A stretch of 64,000 nucleotides of DNA, from NCBI RefSeq assembly GCF_027812955.1, contig NZ_JAPYZV010000010.1:84062-148061 (forward strand), given 5' to 3'. Origin of the DNA: Pedococcus sp. 5OH_020 (lineage in GTDB: Bacteria > Actinomycetota > Actinomycetes > Actinomycetales > Dermatophilaceae). Shown here one piece after another: positions 6,873 through 15,303 of this stretch; the stretch's first letter is position 1; each line of letters starts with the position of its first letter. Made by a program: the position numbers and the translations under genes. The notes under the pieces were generated by a model. It had not been told where the DNA came from, made no database searches, and saw only the letters and a list, made by a program, of their open reading frames with translations.

Positions 6873-8984
6873 TCATTGCGTAGCCGCCGACATCTGACGG
6901 AGCTCCTTCTTCAGGTCGCCGATCTCGTCCCTGAGGCGCGCGGCGAGCTCGAAGTGGAGGTCCGCGGCGGCCTGGTGCATCTGAGCGGAGAGCTCCTGGA
7001 TGAGGTTGGCCAGGTCGTTCGCGGGGAGGTTGCGCAGCCTGTCGGTGGCGACTCCCGAGTCGGCCTGGAGAGCGCCACGTCCGCCGCGCCCCCCTCCGCC
7101 CTTGCCTCGGGACTGCGTCCGGCCTGAGCCCATCAGCGCCTCGGTGTCGGCATCCTCACGCTGGAGGAGGTCCGTGATGTCCGCGATCCTCTTGCGGAGT
7201 GGCTGGGGGTCGACGCCTGCCTCCAGGTTGTAGGCGATCTGCTTCTCACGCCGTCTCTGGGTCTCCTCGATGGCCTCCTGCATCGAGGGGGTGACCTTGT
7301 CCGCGTACATGTGGACCTGCCCTGACACGTTGCGCGCAGCCCGGCCGATCGTCTGGATCAGCGACCTCGCCGACCGCAGGAAGCCCTCCTTGTCGGCATC
7401 GAGGATGCTGACGAGCGAGACCTCCGGGAGGTCCAGCCCCTCGCGTAGCAGGTTGATCCCGACCAGCACGTCGTACTCCCCCAAGCGGAGCTCTCGGAGC
7501 AACTCCACCCGGCGCAGCGTGTCCACCTCGCTGTGCAGGTACCGGACACGGACGCCCTTGTCGAGGAGGTAGTCGGTGAGGTCCTCGGCCATCTTCTTCG
7601 TCAGCGTGGTGACAAGCACGCGCTCGTCGCGCTTGGTCCGCTCACCGATCTCGTGGAGCAGGTCGTCGATCTGTCCCTTGGTGGGCTTGAGGATCACCTC
7701 AGGGTCGACCAGGCCGGTCGGACGGATGATCTGTTCCACGACGCCGGTGCTCTGGGCCAGCTCGTAGGGCCCCGGGGTGGCCGACAGGTAGATCGTCTGG
7801 TCGATACGGTCGAGGAACTCCTCCCAGCGCAACGGCCGGTTGTCCATCGCCGAAGGCAGCCGGAACCCGTGGTCGACGAGCATCCGCTTTCGCGACATGT
7901 CCCCCTCGTACATCGCGCCGATCTGCGGGACGGTGACGTGGGACTCGTCGATCACGAGGAGGAAGTCCTCGGGGAAGTAGTCGAGCAGGGTGTTGGGGGC
8001 CGATCCGCGGGCCCGTCCGTCGATGTGCATGGAGTAGTTCTCGATCCCCGAGCAGGAGCCGACCTGCCGCATCATCTCCACGTCGTACGTCGTCCGCATC
8101 CGCAGGCGTTGGGCCTCCAGCAGCTTGCCCTGCTTCTCGAAGGCGGCCAGCTGGTCGGCCAGCTCGAGCTCGATGCCGCGGATGGCGCGCTCCATGCGCT
8201 CGGGCCCGGCGACATAGTGCGTGGCCGGGAAGACGTACATCTCCTCCTCCTCGCGCATCACCTCGCCGCTGATGGGGTGGAGCGTGTAGATGCGCTCGAT
8301 CTCGTCTCCGAAGAACTCGATGCGGACGGCCAGCTCCTCGTACACCGGGATGATCTCCACCGTGTCGCCCCGCACTCGGAACGTCCCGCGCGTGAAGGCC
8401 AGGTCGTTGCGGGTGTACTGCATCTGGACGAAACGGCGCAGCAGCTCGTCCCGGTCGACCTCCATCCCGACCCGGAGCCGGGCCATCCGGTCGACGTACT
8501 CCTGTGGGGTGCCCAGGCCGTAGATGCAGGAGACCGACGCCACGACGACGACGTCGCGGCGGGTGAGCAGGGAGTTGGTCGCGCTGTGGCGCAGGCGCTC
8601 GACCTCGTCGTTGATCGAGGAGTCCTTCTCGATGTAGGTGTCCGTCTGCGGGATGTACGCCTCGGGCTGGTAGTAGTCGTAGTACGACACGAAGTACTCG
8701 ACGGCGTTGTGCGGAAGCAGCTCTCGGAACTCGTTGGCCAGCTGGGCAGCGAGGGTCTTGTTCGGCGCCATGACCAGTGTCGGACGTTGCACCTGCTCGA
8801 CGAGCCAGGCGGTGGTGGCCGACTTGCCCGTGCCGGTTGCGCCCAGGAGGACGGTGTTCTTCTCTCCTGCCTTGACCCGCCGGGCGAGCTCAGCGATCGC
8901 CGCAGGCTGGTCGCCGGCGGGCTGGAAGTCGGAGACCACTTGGAAGGGTGCCACCGTGCGCTGGAGGTCGGTCGTGGGACGCAT
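6873..8984 (-). CDS. uvrB: Excinuclease ABC subunit UvrB
   Basis: The damage-verifying helicase of nucleotide excision repair, 703 residues. Visible parts are the Walker A motif [11 protein letters not shown], the beta-hairpin region [36 protein letters not shown] that inserts between DNA strands, the DEAD-like VIDESHVT box, helicase motif V/VI ([30 protein letters not shown] and QTIGRAARN) and a C-terminal UVR domain ([19 protein letters not shown]) that contacts UvrC. Length and order are typical. The frame is open far upstream, but [20 protein letters not shown] is the usual beginning and has a -10 hexamer just before it. Confidence 0.97.
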   Translation of the reverse strand: MRPTTDLQRTVAPFQVVSDFQPAGDQPAAIAELARRVKAGEKNTVLLGATGTGKSATTAWLVEQVQRPTLVMAPNKTLAAQLANEFRELLPHNAVEYFVSYYDYYQPEAYIPQTDTYIEKDSSINDEVERLRHSATNSLLTRRDVVVVASVSCIYGLGTPQEYVDRMARLRVGMEVDRDELLRRFVQMQYTRNDLAFTRGTFRVRGDTVEIIPVYEELAVRIEFFGDEIERIYTLHPISGEVMREEEEMYVFPATHYVAGPERMERAIRGIELELADQLAAFEKQGKLLEAQRLRMRTTYDVEMMRQVGSCSGIENYSMHIDGRARGSAPNTLLDYFPEDFLLVIDESHVTVPQIGAMYEGDMSRKRMLVDHGFRLPSAMDNRPLRWEEFLDRIDQTIYLSATPGPYELAQSTGVVEQIIRPTGLVDPEVILKPTKGQIDDLLHEIGERTKRDERVLVTTLTKKMAEDLTDYLLDKGVRVRYLHSEVDTLRRVELLRELRLGEYDVLVGINLLREGLDLPEVSLVSILDADKEGFLRSARSLIQTIGRAARNVSGQVHMYADKVTPSMQEAIEETQRRREKQIAYNLEAGVDPQPLRKRIADITDLLQREDADTEALMGSGRTQSRGKGGGGRGGRGALQADSGVATDRLRNLPANDLANLIQELSAQMHQAAADLHFELAARLRDEIGDLKKELRQMSAATQ

Positions 8985-8990
8985 GGGTAA

Positions 8991-8996
8991 ACCGTA
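8991..8996 (-). promoter_or_regulatory. Probable -10 hexamer of leaderless uvrB transcript
   Basis: TACGGT on the minus strand ends 6 nt before the uvrB ATG, with no Shine-Dalgarno between. No LexA-type SOS box was found next to it. Confidence 0.45.
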
Positions 8997-9047
8997 AGCC
9001 TGCGCACCGACAGTCGAGTCACCGCAGGCGGAGCTCCTGTCCGCGAG

Positions 9048-9071
9048 GCGTCTCACCATGCGGTGAGACGC
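9048..9071. repeat. Perfect 10-bp inverted repeat upstream of MFS gene
   Basis: GCGTCTCACC (9048-9057) and GGTGAGACGC (9062-9071) are exact reverse complements around the loop ATGC. It ends 25-37 bp before the MFS start, between the divergent uvrB and MFS genes. It could be an operator for an unlinked regulator of the transporter or a 5' UTR hairpin. Confidence 0.7.
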
Positions 9072-9108
9072 GCATGCCATCGCCCGCCGGCTCGCCTTGA
9101 CTGGCGCC

Positions 9109-10320
9109 GTGCCCTCCACCCAGCTCGTCGCCGAGGTCGGGACCACCCGCCGCTGGCTCATGCTGGCCGCCAGCACGGCGGCGCAGGCCGCGGCGGCAGT
9201 GGCGATGCACGGCCCCGCGTTCCTCATCCCGGTGCTGCACGGCCGCGAGGGGCTCACCCTGCCGGAGGCGGGGATGGTCGCCGCCGCTCCCATGCTCGGC
9301 GTGATGCTGACCCTGGTCGCCTGGGGAGCAGTGGTGGACCGGTACGGCGAGCGGCTGGCGCTGCTCGCGGGCCTGTCGCTGACGGCTGCCGCGGGCCTGG
9401 TCAGCACCCTGGCCCACGGACCGCTGCGGCTCGGTGCGGCCCTCCTGCTCGCCGGCGCCGCCGCGGCCGCCGCGAACGCGGCCAGCGGTCGCGTCGTCGT
9501 CGGGTGGTTCCCCGCGCATCGGCGGGGCTTGGCGATGGGTATCCGCCAGATGGCCCAGCCCCTGGGGGTCGGCTTGGCGGCGGTCACCATGGCGGTCCTG
9601 GCCCAGCGGCATGGTGTCGCTGTGGCGTTGTGGGTCCCTACGCTGGCCGCAGCCGGCGCCGCAGGTCTCGTCGCACTGGTGGTGGTCGACCCTCCCCGCC
9701 CGGCACGTCCCATAGGCGCGCCGTCCAGCGACGCGACGGCCAGGAGCCCCTACCGGCAGGACCGCTACCTGGCGCGGATCCACGGGGTCTCAATGCTGCT
9801 CGTGGTCCCCCAGTTCGTGGTCTGGACCTACGCGCTGGCGTGGCTGGTCAGCGACCGGCGCTGGTCGGCCGGGGCCGCGGGACTCGTGGTGGCTCTGACC
9901 CAGCTGCTCGGCGCTGCCGGCCGGCTCGGGGTCGGACAGGTCTCGGACATGGTCCGCAGCCGCATGCGTCCGCTGCGATGGGTGGCTGTCGCGGCAGTGG
10001 CGACAATGGTCCTGCTCGGGCTGGCGGCGCGCCTGAAGCTTCCGGTCGCGGTCGCACTCATGGTGCTGGCCAGCGCCGTGACGGTGGCCGACAACGGTCT
10101 GGCGTTCACCGCCGTCGCGGAGCGCGCCCGAGCATTCTGGTCGGGCCGCGCGCTGGGCGTCCAGAACACCGGTCAGTTCCTGGTGGCCGCCGCCGTCCCA
10201 CCCGGGGCCGGGCTGGTGGTCGCGGTGGGGGGCTACGCCGCCGCGTTCGCGGCCGCGGCGGTGTTCGCCGCCGCCGCGGTCCCGCTCATCCCCGTCAGCC
10301 AGGAGGAGCCTCCTGGCTGA
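9109..10320 (+). CDS. MFS transporter
   Basis: A polytopic membrane protein of ~403 residues with twelve hydrophobic segments. The loop between helices 2 and 3 carries the MFS motif A variant [17 protein letters not shown], and the equivalent loop in the second half is [20 protein letters not shown]. The overall pattern ([40 protein letters not shown]) is that of the cyanate/hexuronate-like and putative drug-efflux MFS branches; substrate is unknown. A GTG at 9109 is taken as start; a TTG at 9097 in the same frame is possible. No strong ribosome-binding site is visible. Confidence 0.87.
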   Translation: MPSTQLVAEVGTTRRWLMLAASTAAQAAAAVAMHGPAFLIPVLHGREGLTLPEAGMVAAAPMLGVMLTLVAWGAVVDRYGERLALLAGLSLTAAAGLVSTLAHGPLRLGAALLLAGAAAAAANAASGRVVVGWFPAHRRGLAMGIRQMAQPLGVGLAAVTMAVLAQRHGVAVALWVPTLAAAGAAGLVALVVVDPPRPARPIGAPSSDATARSPYRQDRYLARIHGVSMLLVVPQFVVWTYALAWLVSDRRWSAGAAGLVVALTQLLGAAGRLGVGQVSDMVRSRMRPLRWVAVAAVATMVLLGLAARLKLPVAVALMVLASAVTVADNGLAFTAVAERARAFWSGRALGVQNTGQFLVAAAVPPGAGLVVAVGGYAAAFAAAAVFAAAAVPLIPVSQEEPPG

Positions 10321-10463
10321 GCGCCGCCCCCGGCATCGCCACACCTCCACCGACCAGCGCCGGTGCTGTCCACCTCCGGGTCAGCGCTGTGCGTTCGTTG
10401 GCCGACGAGGCTGGCGGGTCTGGTTCCTCGCCGACGCGGTACACGCTGCGTGGTGTGCGGCGG

Positions 10464-11675
10464 TCAGCCATCCGCCCGCGCCAAGCCATCCGCCGGGGCC
10501 CAGCCCGTCTCGCGCGCCCAGGCCTCAGCGCGGGGGTGGACCGAGTCGAACCACGGCTCCTTGGCCGCGGCGTACTCGGCGGTCGTGGCGCCAGCCGAGG
10601 CGAGGCGGCGCTTCTCTGCCTCGTAGTCGCGTCTGGCCGCCGGGTCCGCGCGCATCCAGTCGCGAAACATGAGCGCCCAGCGCCAGCCGGGGCTGCCGAC
10701 CTCGCGAACGTGGACGTGGGTGACGCGGCCCGGATCGGCGTTGCCGTGCATCCGCTTGGGCCACAGGCCTTCGGAGCCCCGGTCGAAGTCCGCGTACACC
10801 CCTTGCGCGCGCGGGAAGCCGGCGGCGTCGAGACGGGCGCGGACCGTCTCATCGTCCGCGGCGTCCAGAGTCCTCACTCCGACCTGAAGGTCGACCACGT
10901 CCTTGGAGAGCAGCCCCGGGACTGCGGTACTGCCGACGTGGTCGCCGGTGACCATCGCGGTCCCGAACGCGAGCCGAAGCCGCGCGAGCAGCCGCTGCGC
11001 CGCGGCGGCCCATCCCGGGTCGCTCGGCACCAGGACGAGCGCCTCGGGTGGTCTGGAGCGGACCCCGTGGCGGACGTTGTGCTCGAAAGGAACGAGTCGC
11101 TCGTGCCAGAGACGCTCGACGCTGGGCGCAAGGTCCTCGCGACGGCCCTCGTTGTCGAGCCAGACGTCCGCGGCGCGACGACGCTCCTCGTCGGTGGCCT
11201 GGGCCGCGATGCGGCTCCGGGCGTCGGTCTCGGTCATGCCACGACTGTGCATGAGGCGCTTCACGCGAAGGTCCGCTCCAGCCCCCACGACCACGACGAG
11301 GTGGTACGCGGCGCCCATCGCCTTCTCGACGAGGAGCGGTACGTCGTGCACTGTGACCGCATCATGCGGCGCCGCAGCGAGGAGCTCCTTGGTGCGGCGG
11401 GCGATCAGCGGGTGCGTGATGCCCTCGAGGTCCCGCCGAGCGCCCACGTCCGAGAACACCAGGGCACCGAGGGCGGCGCGGTTCAACACGCCGTCGTCGT
11501 CCAGGACGCCGTCCCCGAACCGCCGGACGACGGCGTCCAGGCCCTCACTCCCCGTCGCGACGACCTCGCGCGCCAGGAGGTCGGCGTCGATGACCACTGC
11601 ACCGAGCTCACGGAGCCGGTGCGCCACCGTCGACTTGCCGGACCCGATGCCTCCGGAGAGGCCGACGCGCAGCAT
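10464..11675 (-). CDS. coaE: Dephospho-CoA kinase fused to a GrpB/UPF0157 domain
   Basis: 403 residues. Residues 1-~200 are dephospho-CoA kinase, which makes CoA from dephospho-CoA and ATP: P-loop GLSGGIGSGKSTV, the DADLLAREVV substrate motif, THPLIARR and DVPLLVEKAM, then the lid region RGMTETDARSRIAAQATDEERRRAADVWLDNEG. Residues ~210-395 are a GrpB (UPF0157, nucleotidyltransferase-like) domain with DHVGSTAVPGLLSKDVVDLQVGV. The same fusion is found in mycobacterial CoaE, where the second domain has been reported to aid folding. It sits in the usual actinobacterial uvrB-coaE-rpsA neighbourhood. Confidence 0.95.
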   Translation of the reverse strand: MLRVGLSGGIGSGKSTVAHRLRELGAVVIDADLLAREVVATGSEGLDAVVRRFGDGVLDDDGVLNRAALGALVFSDVGARRDLEGITHPLIARRTKELLAAAPHDAVTVHDVPLLVEKAMGAAYHLVVVVGAGADLRVKRLMHSRGMTETDARSRIAAQATDEERRRAADVWLDNEGRREDLAPSVERLWHERLVPFEHNVRHGVRSRPPEALVLVPSDPGWAAAAQRLLARLRLAFGTAMVTGDHVGSTAVPGLLSKDVVDLQVGVRTLDAADDETVRARLDAAGFPRAQGVYADFDRGSEGLWPKRMHGNADPGRVTHVHVREVGSPGWRWALMFRDWMRADPAARRDYEAEKRRLASAGATTAEYAAAKEPWFDSVHPRAEAWARETGWAPADGLARADG

Positions 11676-11682
11676 GCGTCCG

Positions 11683-11688
11683 ACCCTA
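11683..11688 (-). promoter_or_regulatory. Probable -10 hexamer of leaderless coaE transcript
   Basis: TAGGGT on the minus strand is followed by 7 nt and then the coaE ATG. No Shine-Dalgarno is present, consistent with a leaderless mRNA. Confidence 0.5.
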
Positions 11689-11739
11689 CCGGTGGGAGCT
11701 TGCGGGCGGCCCGATCGCCGGCATCAGCTCTCGTCGGTA

Positions 11740-12210
11740 TCAGCGCTGGTCGGCCAGCCGCGCGGGGAAGCCACCGGTGGCGACAGGCCCCCAGCGAGTG
11801 GGCGTGACGCGGAGCAGCGACTTGTCCTGCTCGACCATGGCCCGGCGGTACTCCTCCCAGTCGGGGTGCTCACCCGCGATGTTCCGGAAGTACTCCACGA
11901 GCGGCTCCACCGACTCGGGGACGTCCAGGACCTCGCAGTCTCCGTCGACCTGGACCCATGCCCCACCGAAGTCGTCCGACAGCACGACGACGCTCACCTG
12001 GGGCCGCTTACGGGCGTTGAGGCTCTTGGCGCGCTCCCGGTAGCTGGAGATGACCAGGCGTCCACTGTCGTCCACCCCACCGGTTACAGGTGACGCCTGC
12101 GGGCGCCCGTCGGCCCGGGTCGTGATGAGCACCATCTGGTGCCGGGGCCGGACGAACTCGAGCAGGCCCTCGAGGTCCACGGAGGTGTTCGTGGCGATGG
12201 TGCGTGGCAT
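11740..12210 (-). CDS. PPOX-class F420-dependent oxidoreductase
   Basis: A 156-residue split beta-barrel flavin/F420-binding protein of the pyridoxamine-phosphate-oxidase-like class. Features are VRPRHQMVLITTRADGRPQASPVTGGVDDSGRLVISSYRERAKSLNARKRPQVSVVVLSD, where the Arg/Lys and Ser/Thr residues bind cofactor phosphate, and the C-terminal VTPTRWGP. Such enzymes use reduced F420 for low-specificity reductions. The ATG at 12210 gives the canonical beginning; the frame continues 23 codons upstream without family similarity. Natural substrate unknown. Confidence 0.86.
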   Translation of the reverse strand: MPRTIATNTSVDLEGLLEFVRPRHQMVLITTRADGRPQASPVTGGVDDSGRLVISSYRERAKSLNARKRPQVSVVVLSDDFGGAWVQVDGDCEVLDVPESVEPLVEYFRNIAGEHPDWEEYRRAMVEQDKSLLRVTPTRWGPVATGGFPARLADQR

Positions 12211-12324
12211 CTGCACATCCAACGCCGCACGCGCCGTCGGGCGCAAACCCTGGACCTCCCCTCTCCTGAAGAGGCGCAAGGCAGGCAGTGAGGTATGCGC
12301 TCAGGGACGCGGTCAGGGACGCGG

Positions 12325-12356
12325 AGAGGCCCGGTCCCAGAGGGGACCGGGCCTCT
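12325..12356 (-). terminator. Strong hairpin terminator downstream of rpsA
   Basis: AGAGGCCCGGTCCC (12325-12338) and its exact reverse complement (12343-12356) form a 14-bp G/C-rich stem with a 4-nt loop. It lies 44 nt past the rpsA stop and before the next gene on the same strand. It lacks a U-tract, as usual in this group. Confidence 0.8.
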
Positions 12357-12399
12357 CGGCGCCTTCAGCGTCCGACCCCGCGGGGCCGGCCGGTTCGGC

Positions 12400-13896
12400 T
12401 CAGTTGCCGGTGAGCTTCTCGCGCAGCGCAGCGAGCGCCTCGTCGGAGGCCAAGGTGCCCTCCGAGGCGGCTGCCGCGGGGCGACCGCCCGGCTGGTCGT
12501 CGGAAGCCGACGAGCCGGAGTCCGAGGAGTACGACGTCGCGGTGCCGGAGCCGGAGGCCGCCTCGGCGTCGGCGCGGGTGGCCTCCTCGACCTGAGCCTT
12601 GTGGGCCTCCCAGCGAGAGTGGGCCTCCGCGTACTGCTTCTCCCACTTCTCGCGCTGCGCCTCGTAGCCCTCGAGCCACTCGTTGGTCTCGGGGTCGAAG
12701 CCCTCGGGGTACTTGTAGTTGCCCTGCTCGTCGTACTCCGCGGCCATGCCGTAGAGCGTCGGGTCGAACTCGGCGACCGGGGCGCTGTCGTCGTTCGCCT
12801 GCTTCAGCGACAACGAGATCCGGCGACGCTCGAGGTCGATGTCGATCACCTTGACGAAGATGTCGGCACCGACGGTGACGACCTGCTCCGGGAGCTCGAC
12901 GTGTCGTTCGGCCAGCTCGGAGATGTGGACCAGACCCTCGATGCCGTCGTCCACGCGGACGAACGCACCGAACGGGACCAGCTTGGTGACCTTGCCCGGC
13001 ACGACCTGGCCGATCGCGTGGGTGCGGGCGAAGTGCTGCCACGGGTCTTCCTGGGTCGCCTTGAGCGACAGCGACACGCGCTCGCGGTCCATGTCGACGT
13101 CCAGCACCTCGACGGTGACCTCCTGGCCCACCTCGACGACCTCGGACGGGTGGTCGATGTGCTTCCAGGACAGCTCGGACACGTGCACCAGGCCGTCGAC
13201 ACCACCGAGGTCCACGAACGCGCCGAAGTTGACGATCGAGGACACGACGCCGGAGCGGACCTGCCCCTTCTGGAGCTCCTTGAGGAACGTGGTGCGGACC
13301 TCGGACTGCGTCTGCTCCAGCCACGCCCGACGCGACAGGACCACGTTGTTGCGGTTCTTGTCGAGCTCGATGATCTTGGCCTCGATCTCCTTGCCCACAT
13401 AGGGCTGGAGGTCGCGCACGCGTCGCATCTCGACGAGGGAGGCCGGCAGGAAGCCGCGCAGGCCGATGTCGAGGATGAGGCCGCCCTTGACGACCTCGAT
13501 GACGGTGCCCGTGACGACCCCGTCCTCCTCCTTGATCTTCTCGATCGTGCCCCAGGCGCGCTCGTACTGCGCGCGCTTCTTGGACAGGATCAGGCGGCCT
13601 TCCTTGTCCTCCTTCTGGAGGACCAGGGCCTCGACCTCGTCGCCCACGCTGACGACCTCGGACGGGTCGACGTCGTGCTTGATGGAGAGCTCGCGCGAGG
13701 GGATGACGCCCTCGGTCTTGTAGCCGATGTCGAGCAGGACCTCGTCCCGGTCGACCTTGACGATGCGACCTTCCACGATGTCGCCGTCGTTGAAGTCCTT
13801 GATGGTCGCGTCGATCGCGGCAAGGAGGTCTTCCTCAGAGCCAATGTCGTTGATGGCGATCTGAGGGGCGGTCTTTTCGACCGTGCTGGCAGTCAT
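12400..13896 (-). CDS. rpsA: 30S ribosomal protein S1
   Basis: 498 residues with four consecutive S1 (OB-fold) RNA-binding repeats at about residues 40-110, 125-190, 210-280 and 295-365. Each has the G-x-V-x-x-(V/I) and G-F-V-x-(L/V/D) pattern, for example VNFGAFVDLGGVDGLVHVSELSW and VPFGAFVRVDDGIEGLVHISELA. A Ser/Glu-rich C-terminal tail follows, typical of the four-domain actinobacterial S1 as opposed to the six-domain E. coli form. It helps mRNA bind the small subunit and trans-translation. The start MTASTVEKTAPQIAINDIGSEEDLLAAID is canonical; the frame stays open upstream only as antisense to the next gene. Confidence 0.97.
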   Translation of the reverse strand: MTASTVEKTAPQIAINDIGSEEDLLAAIDATIKDFNDGDIVEGRIVKVDRDEVLLDIGYKTEGVIPSRELSIKHDVDPSEVVSVGDEVEALVLQKEDKEGRLILSKKRAQYERAWGTIEKIKEEDGVVTGTVIEVVKGGLILDIGLRGFLPASLVEMRRVRDLQPYVGKEIEAKIIELDKNRNNVVLSRRAWLEQTQSEVRTTFLKELQKGQVRSGVVSSIVNFGAFVDLGGVDGLVHVSELSWKHIDHPSEVVEVGQEVTVEVLDVDMDRERVSLSLKATQEDPWQHFARTHAIGQVVPGKVTKLVPFGAFVRVDDGIEGLVHISELAERHVELPEQVVTVGADIFVKVIDIDLERRRISLSLKQANDDSAPVAEFDPTLYGMAAEYDEQGNYKYPEGFDPETNEWLEGYEAQREKWEKQYAEAHSRWEAHKAQVEEATRADAEAASGSGTATSYSSDSGSSASDDQPGGRPAAAASEGTLASDEALAALREKLTGN

Positions 13897-14012
13897 GTAG
13901 TAGGAACTCCGATGGTGGACAGTGAATAAGAGGGTGTGTGTTGTGGGCCCGCCGTCGTGGTGCGAGAGAGTCACGCAGACACGGCGAGGCGCGCACACGA
14001 GAGTGCCTGTCC

Positions 14013-14042
14013 ACCTTACCGAGAGCGTCCCCACGGGGTCAA
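14013..14042 (-). promoter_or_regulatory. rpsA housekeeping-sigma promoter
   Basis: On the minus strand TTGACC (14042-14037) is followed after 18 nt by TAAGGT (14018-14013), close to the -35/-10 consensus. Transcription would begin near 14006 and give a leader of about 110 nt before the rpsA ATG. The divergent methyltransferase gene starts at 14062. Confidence 0.7.
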
Positions 14043-14061
14043 AACACGAAAGGTATGCCGC

Positions 14062-14871
14062 GTGAGCGACTTTGCGCAGGTCAGCCGAAGGGAGGCCGGT
14101 CCGGAGGAGACGGCCGCGGCCAACCGGTCCTGGTGGGATGCCGAGGCGGTCGAGTACTACGCCGAGCACGGGCAGTTCCTCGGTGATGCGGAGCTGGTGT
14201 GGGGACCGGAGGGCTGGCGGGAGTCCGAGCTCGGGCTCCTGGGCGACGTGCGCGCCAGACGCGTCCTGGAGGTCGGCGCCGGAGCGGGACAGGGCGCGCG
14301 GTGGGTGGCGGCCCGGGGTGGGCAGGTGGTCGGCTCGGACCTGTCGGCCGGGATGGTCCGTCAAGGTCTGGACCTCAACCGAAGGGTGAGCCGTCCGGAG
14401 TGCGTCGTCCCCTTCGCCCAGTGCGACGCCACGGCCCTGCCTTTCGGGGAGGGCAGCTTCGACGTCGTGTTCACGGCGTACGGGGCGGTCCCCTTCGTGG
14501 CGGACTCGGCGCTGCTGATGCAGGAGGTGGCCCGGGTCCTGCGGCCGGGCGGCCGGTTCGTCTTCTCGACCACCCATCCCTTCCGCTGGGCCTTCCCGGA
14601 CGACCCGGGCCAGAACGGGCTCACCGTGACGCAGTCGTACTTCGACAGGACGCCATACGTGGAGGCCGACCCCGACGGCGAGGCGACGTACGTGGAGCAC
14701 CACCGGACGATCGGGGACCGGGTCCGGGAGCTGGTCAGCGCGGGGCTGGTCCTGGTGGACCTCGTCGAGCCGGAGTGGCCGGAGCGGAACGAGCAGAGCT
14801 GGGGCGGCTGGTCACCGCTACGGGGGCGCCTGTTCCCCGGCACGGCCATCTTCGTGTGTGTCCGGGCCTGA
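14062..14871 (+). CDS. Class I SAM-dependent methyltransferase
   Basis: 269 residues with a Rossmann-like SAM-binding core: motif I VLEVGAGAGQGARWVAARGGQVVGSDLS, motif II acidic loop CDATALPFGEGSFDVVFTAYGAVPFV, and the post-motif VARVLRPGGRFVFSTTHPFRWAF. The N-terminal AAANRSWWDAEAVEYYAEHGQFLGDAELVWGPEGWRE is common in actinobacterial homologues next to rpsA. The substrate is not known. GTG 14062 is chosen because the upstream in-frame part overlaps the rpsA promoter and lacks similarity to the family. Confidence 0.9.
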   Translation: MSDFAQVSRREAGPEETAAANRSWWDAEAVEYYAEHGQFLGDAELVWGPEGWRESELGLLGDVRARRVLEVGAGAGQGARWVAARGGQVVGSDLSAGMVRQGLDLNRRVSRPECVVPFAQCDATALPFGEGSFDVVFTAYGAVPFVADSALLMQEVARVLRPGGRFVFSTTHPFRWAFPDDPGQNGLTVTQSYFDRTPYVEADPDGEATYVEHHRTIGDRVRELVSAGLVLVDLVEPEWPERNEQSWGGWSPLRGRLFPGTAIFVCVRA

Positions 14872-14971
14872 GCTGGACCCGAGCTACGCAGGGCGACGGA
14901 GGCGACCTCCTGTGGGGCGGCGGATCATGAGCCCTGACCGAGACCCCGCGGGGGCCCAGAAAGGGAGTTCG

Positions 14972-15220
14972 ATGCCGAAGTTCATGGATGTTCACGAGGG
15001 GTTCCACGGTGCGACCCAGGAGCAGCTGGCCGAAGCCCATCAGCGGGACCTGGACACCGAGGGGCAGGACGGCGTGCACTTCGAGCACGCCTGGCTGGAC
15101 CCCGAGTCAGGCAAGGTGTTCTGCCTGTCGACAGCCCCCGACAAGGAGGCCGTGATGCGGGTGCACGAGCGGTCCGGCCACCCGACCGACCAGGTGTTCG
15201 AGCTGCCCGTGGAGGCTTGA
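14972..15220 (+). CDS. DUF4242 / SCO4226-type nickel-binding small protein
   Basis: An 82-residue ferredoxin-like-fold protein beginning MPKFMDVHEGF, with the family features FMDVH, HFEHAWLDPESGKVFCLSTAPDKEAVMRVHERSGHPTDQVFEL. Streptomyces SCO4226, which shares this pattern, binds nickel through conserved His and Cys residues; here H9, the HFEH region, C and the VHERSGHP histidines are kept. The ATG at 14972 follows an AAGGGAG ribosome-binding site. A longer in-frame extension to 14858 is poorly supported. Confidence 0.82.
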   Translation: MPKFMDVHEGFHGATQEQLAEAHQRDLDTEGQDGVHFEHAWLDPESGKVFCLSTAPDKEAVMRVHERSGHPTDQVFELPVEA

Positions 15221-15303
15221 CCAGGGGGCAGCAGCCTGCAGGAGCCCCGGTAGGCTCGTCGTCCGACGGCGGACGCGGGTGACGCCCGGACCGGAGGGCT
15301 GCT

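Noticed and set aside
8985..9713. Upstream extension of the uvrB frame by 243 codons
   Set aside because: The extension is antisense to the MFS gene and lacks similarity to UvrB; the canonical start and a -10 hexamer fall at 8984-8996.
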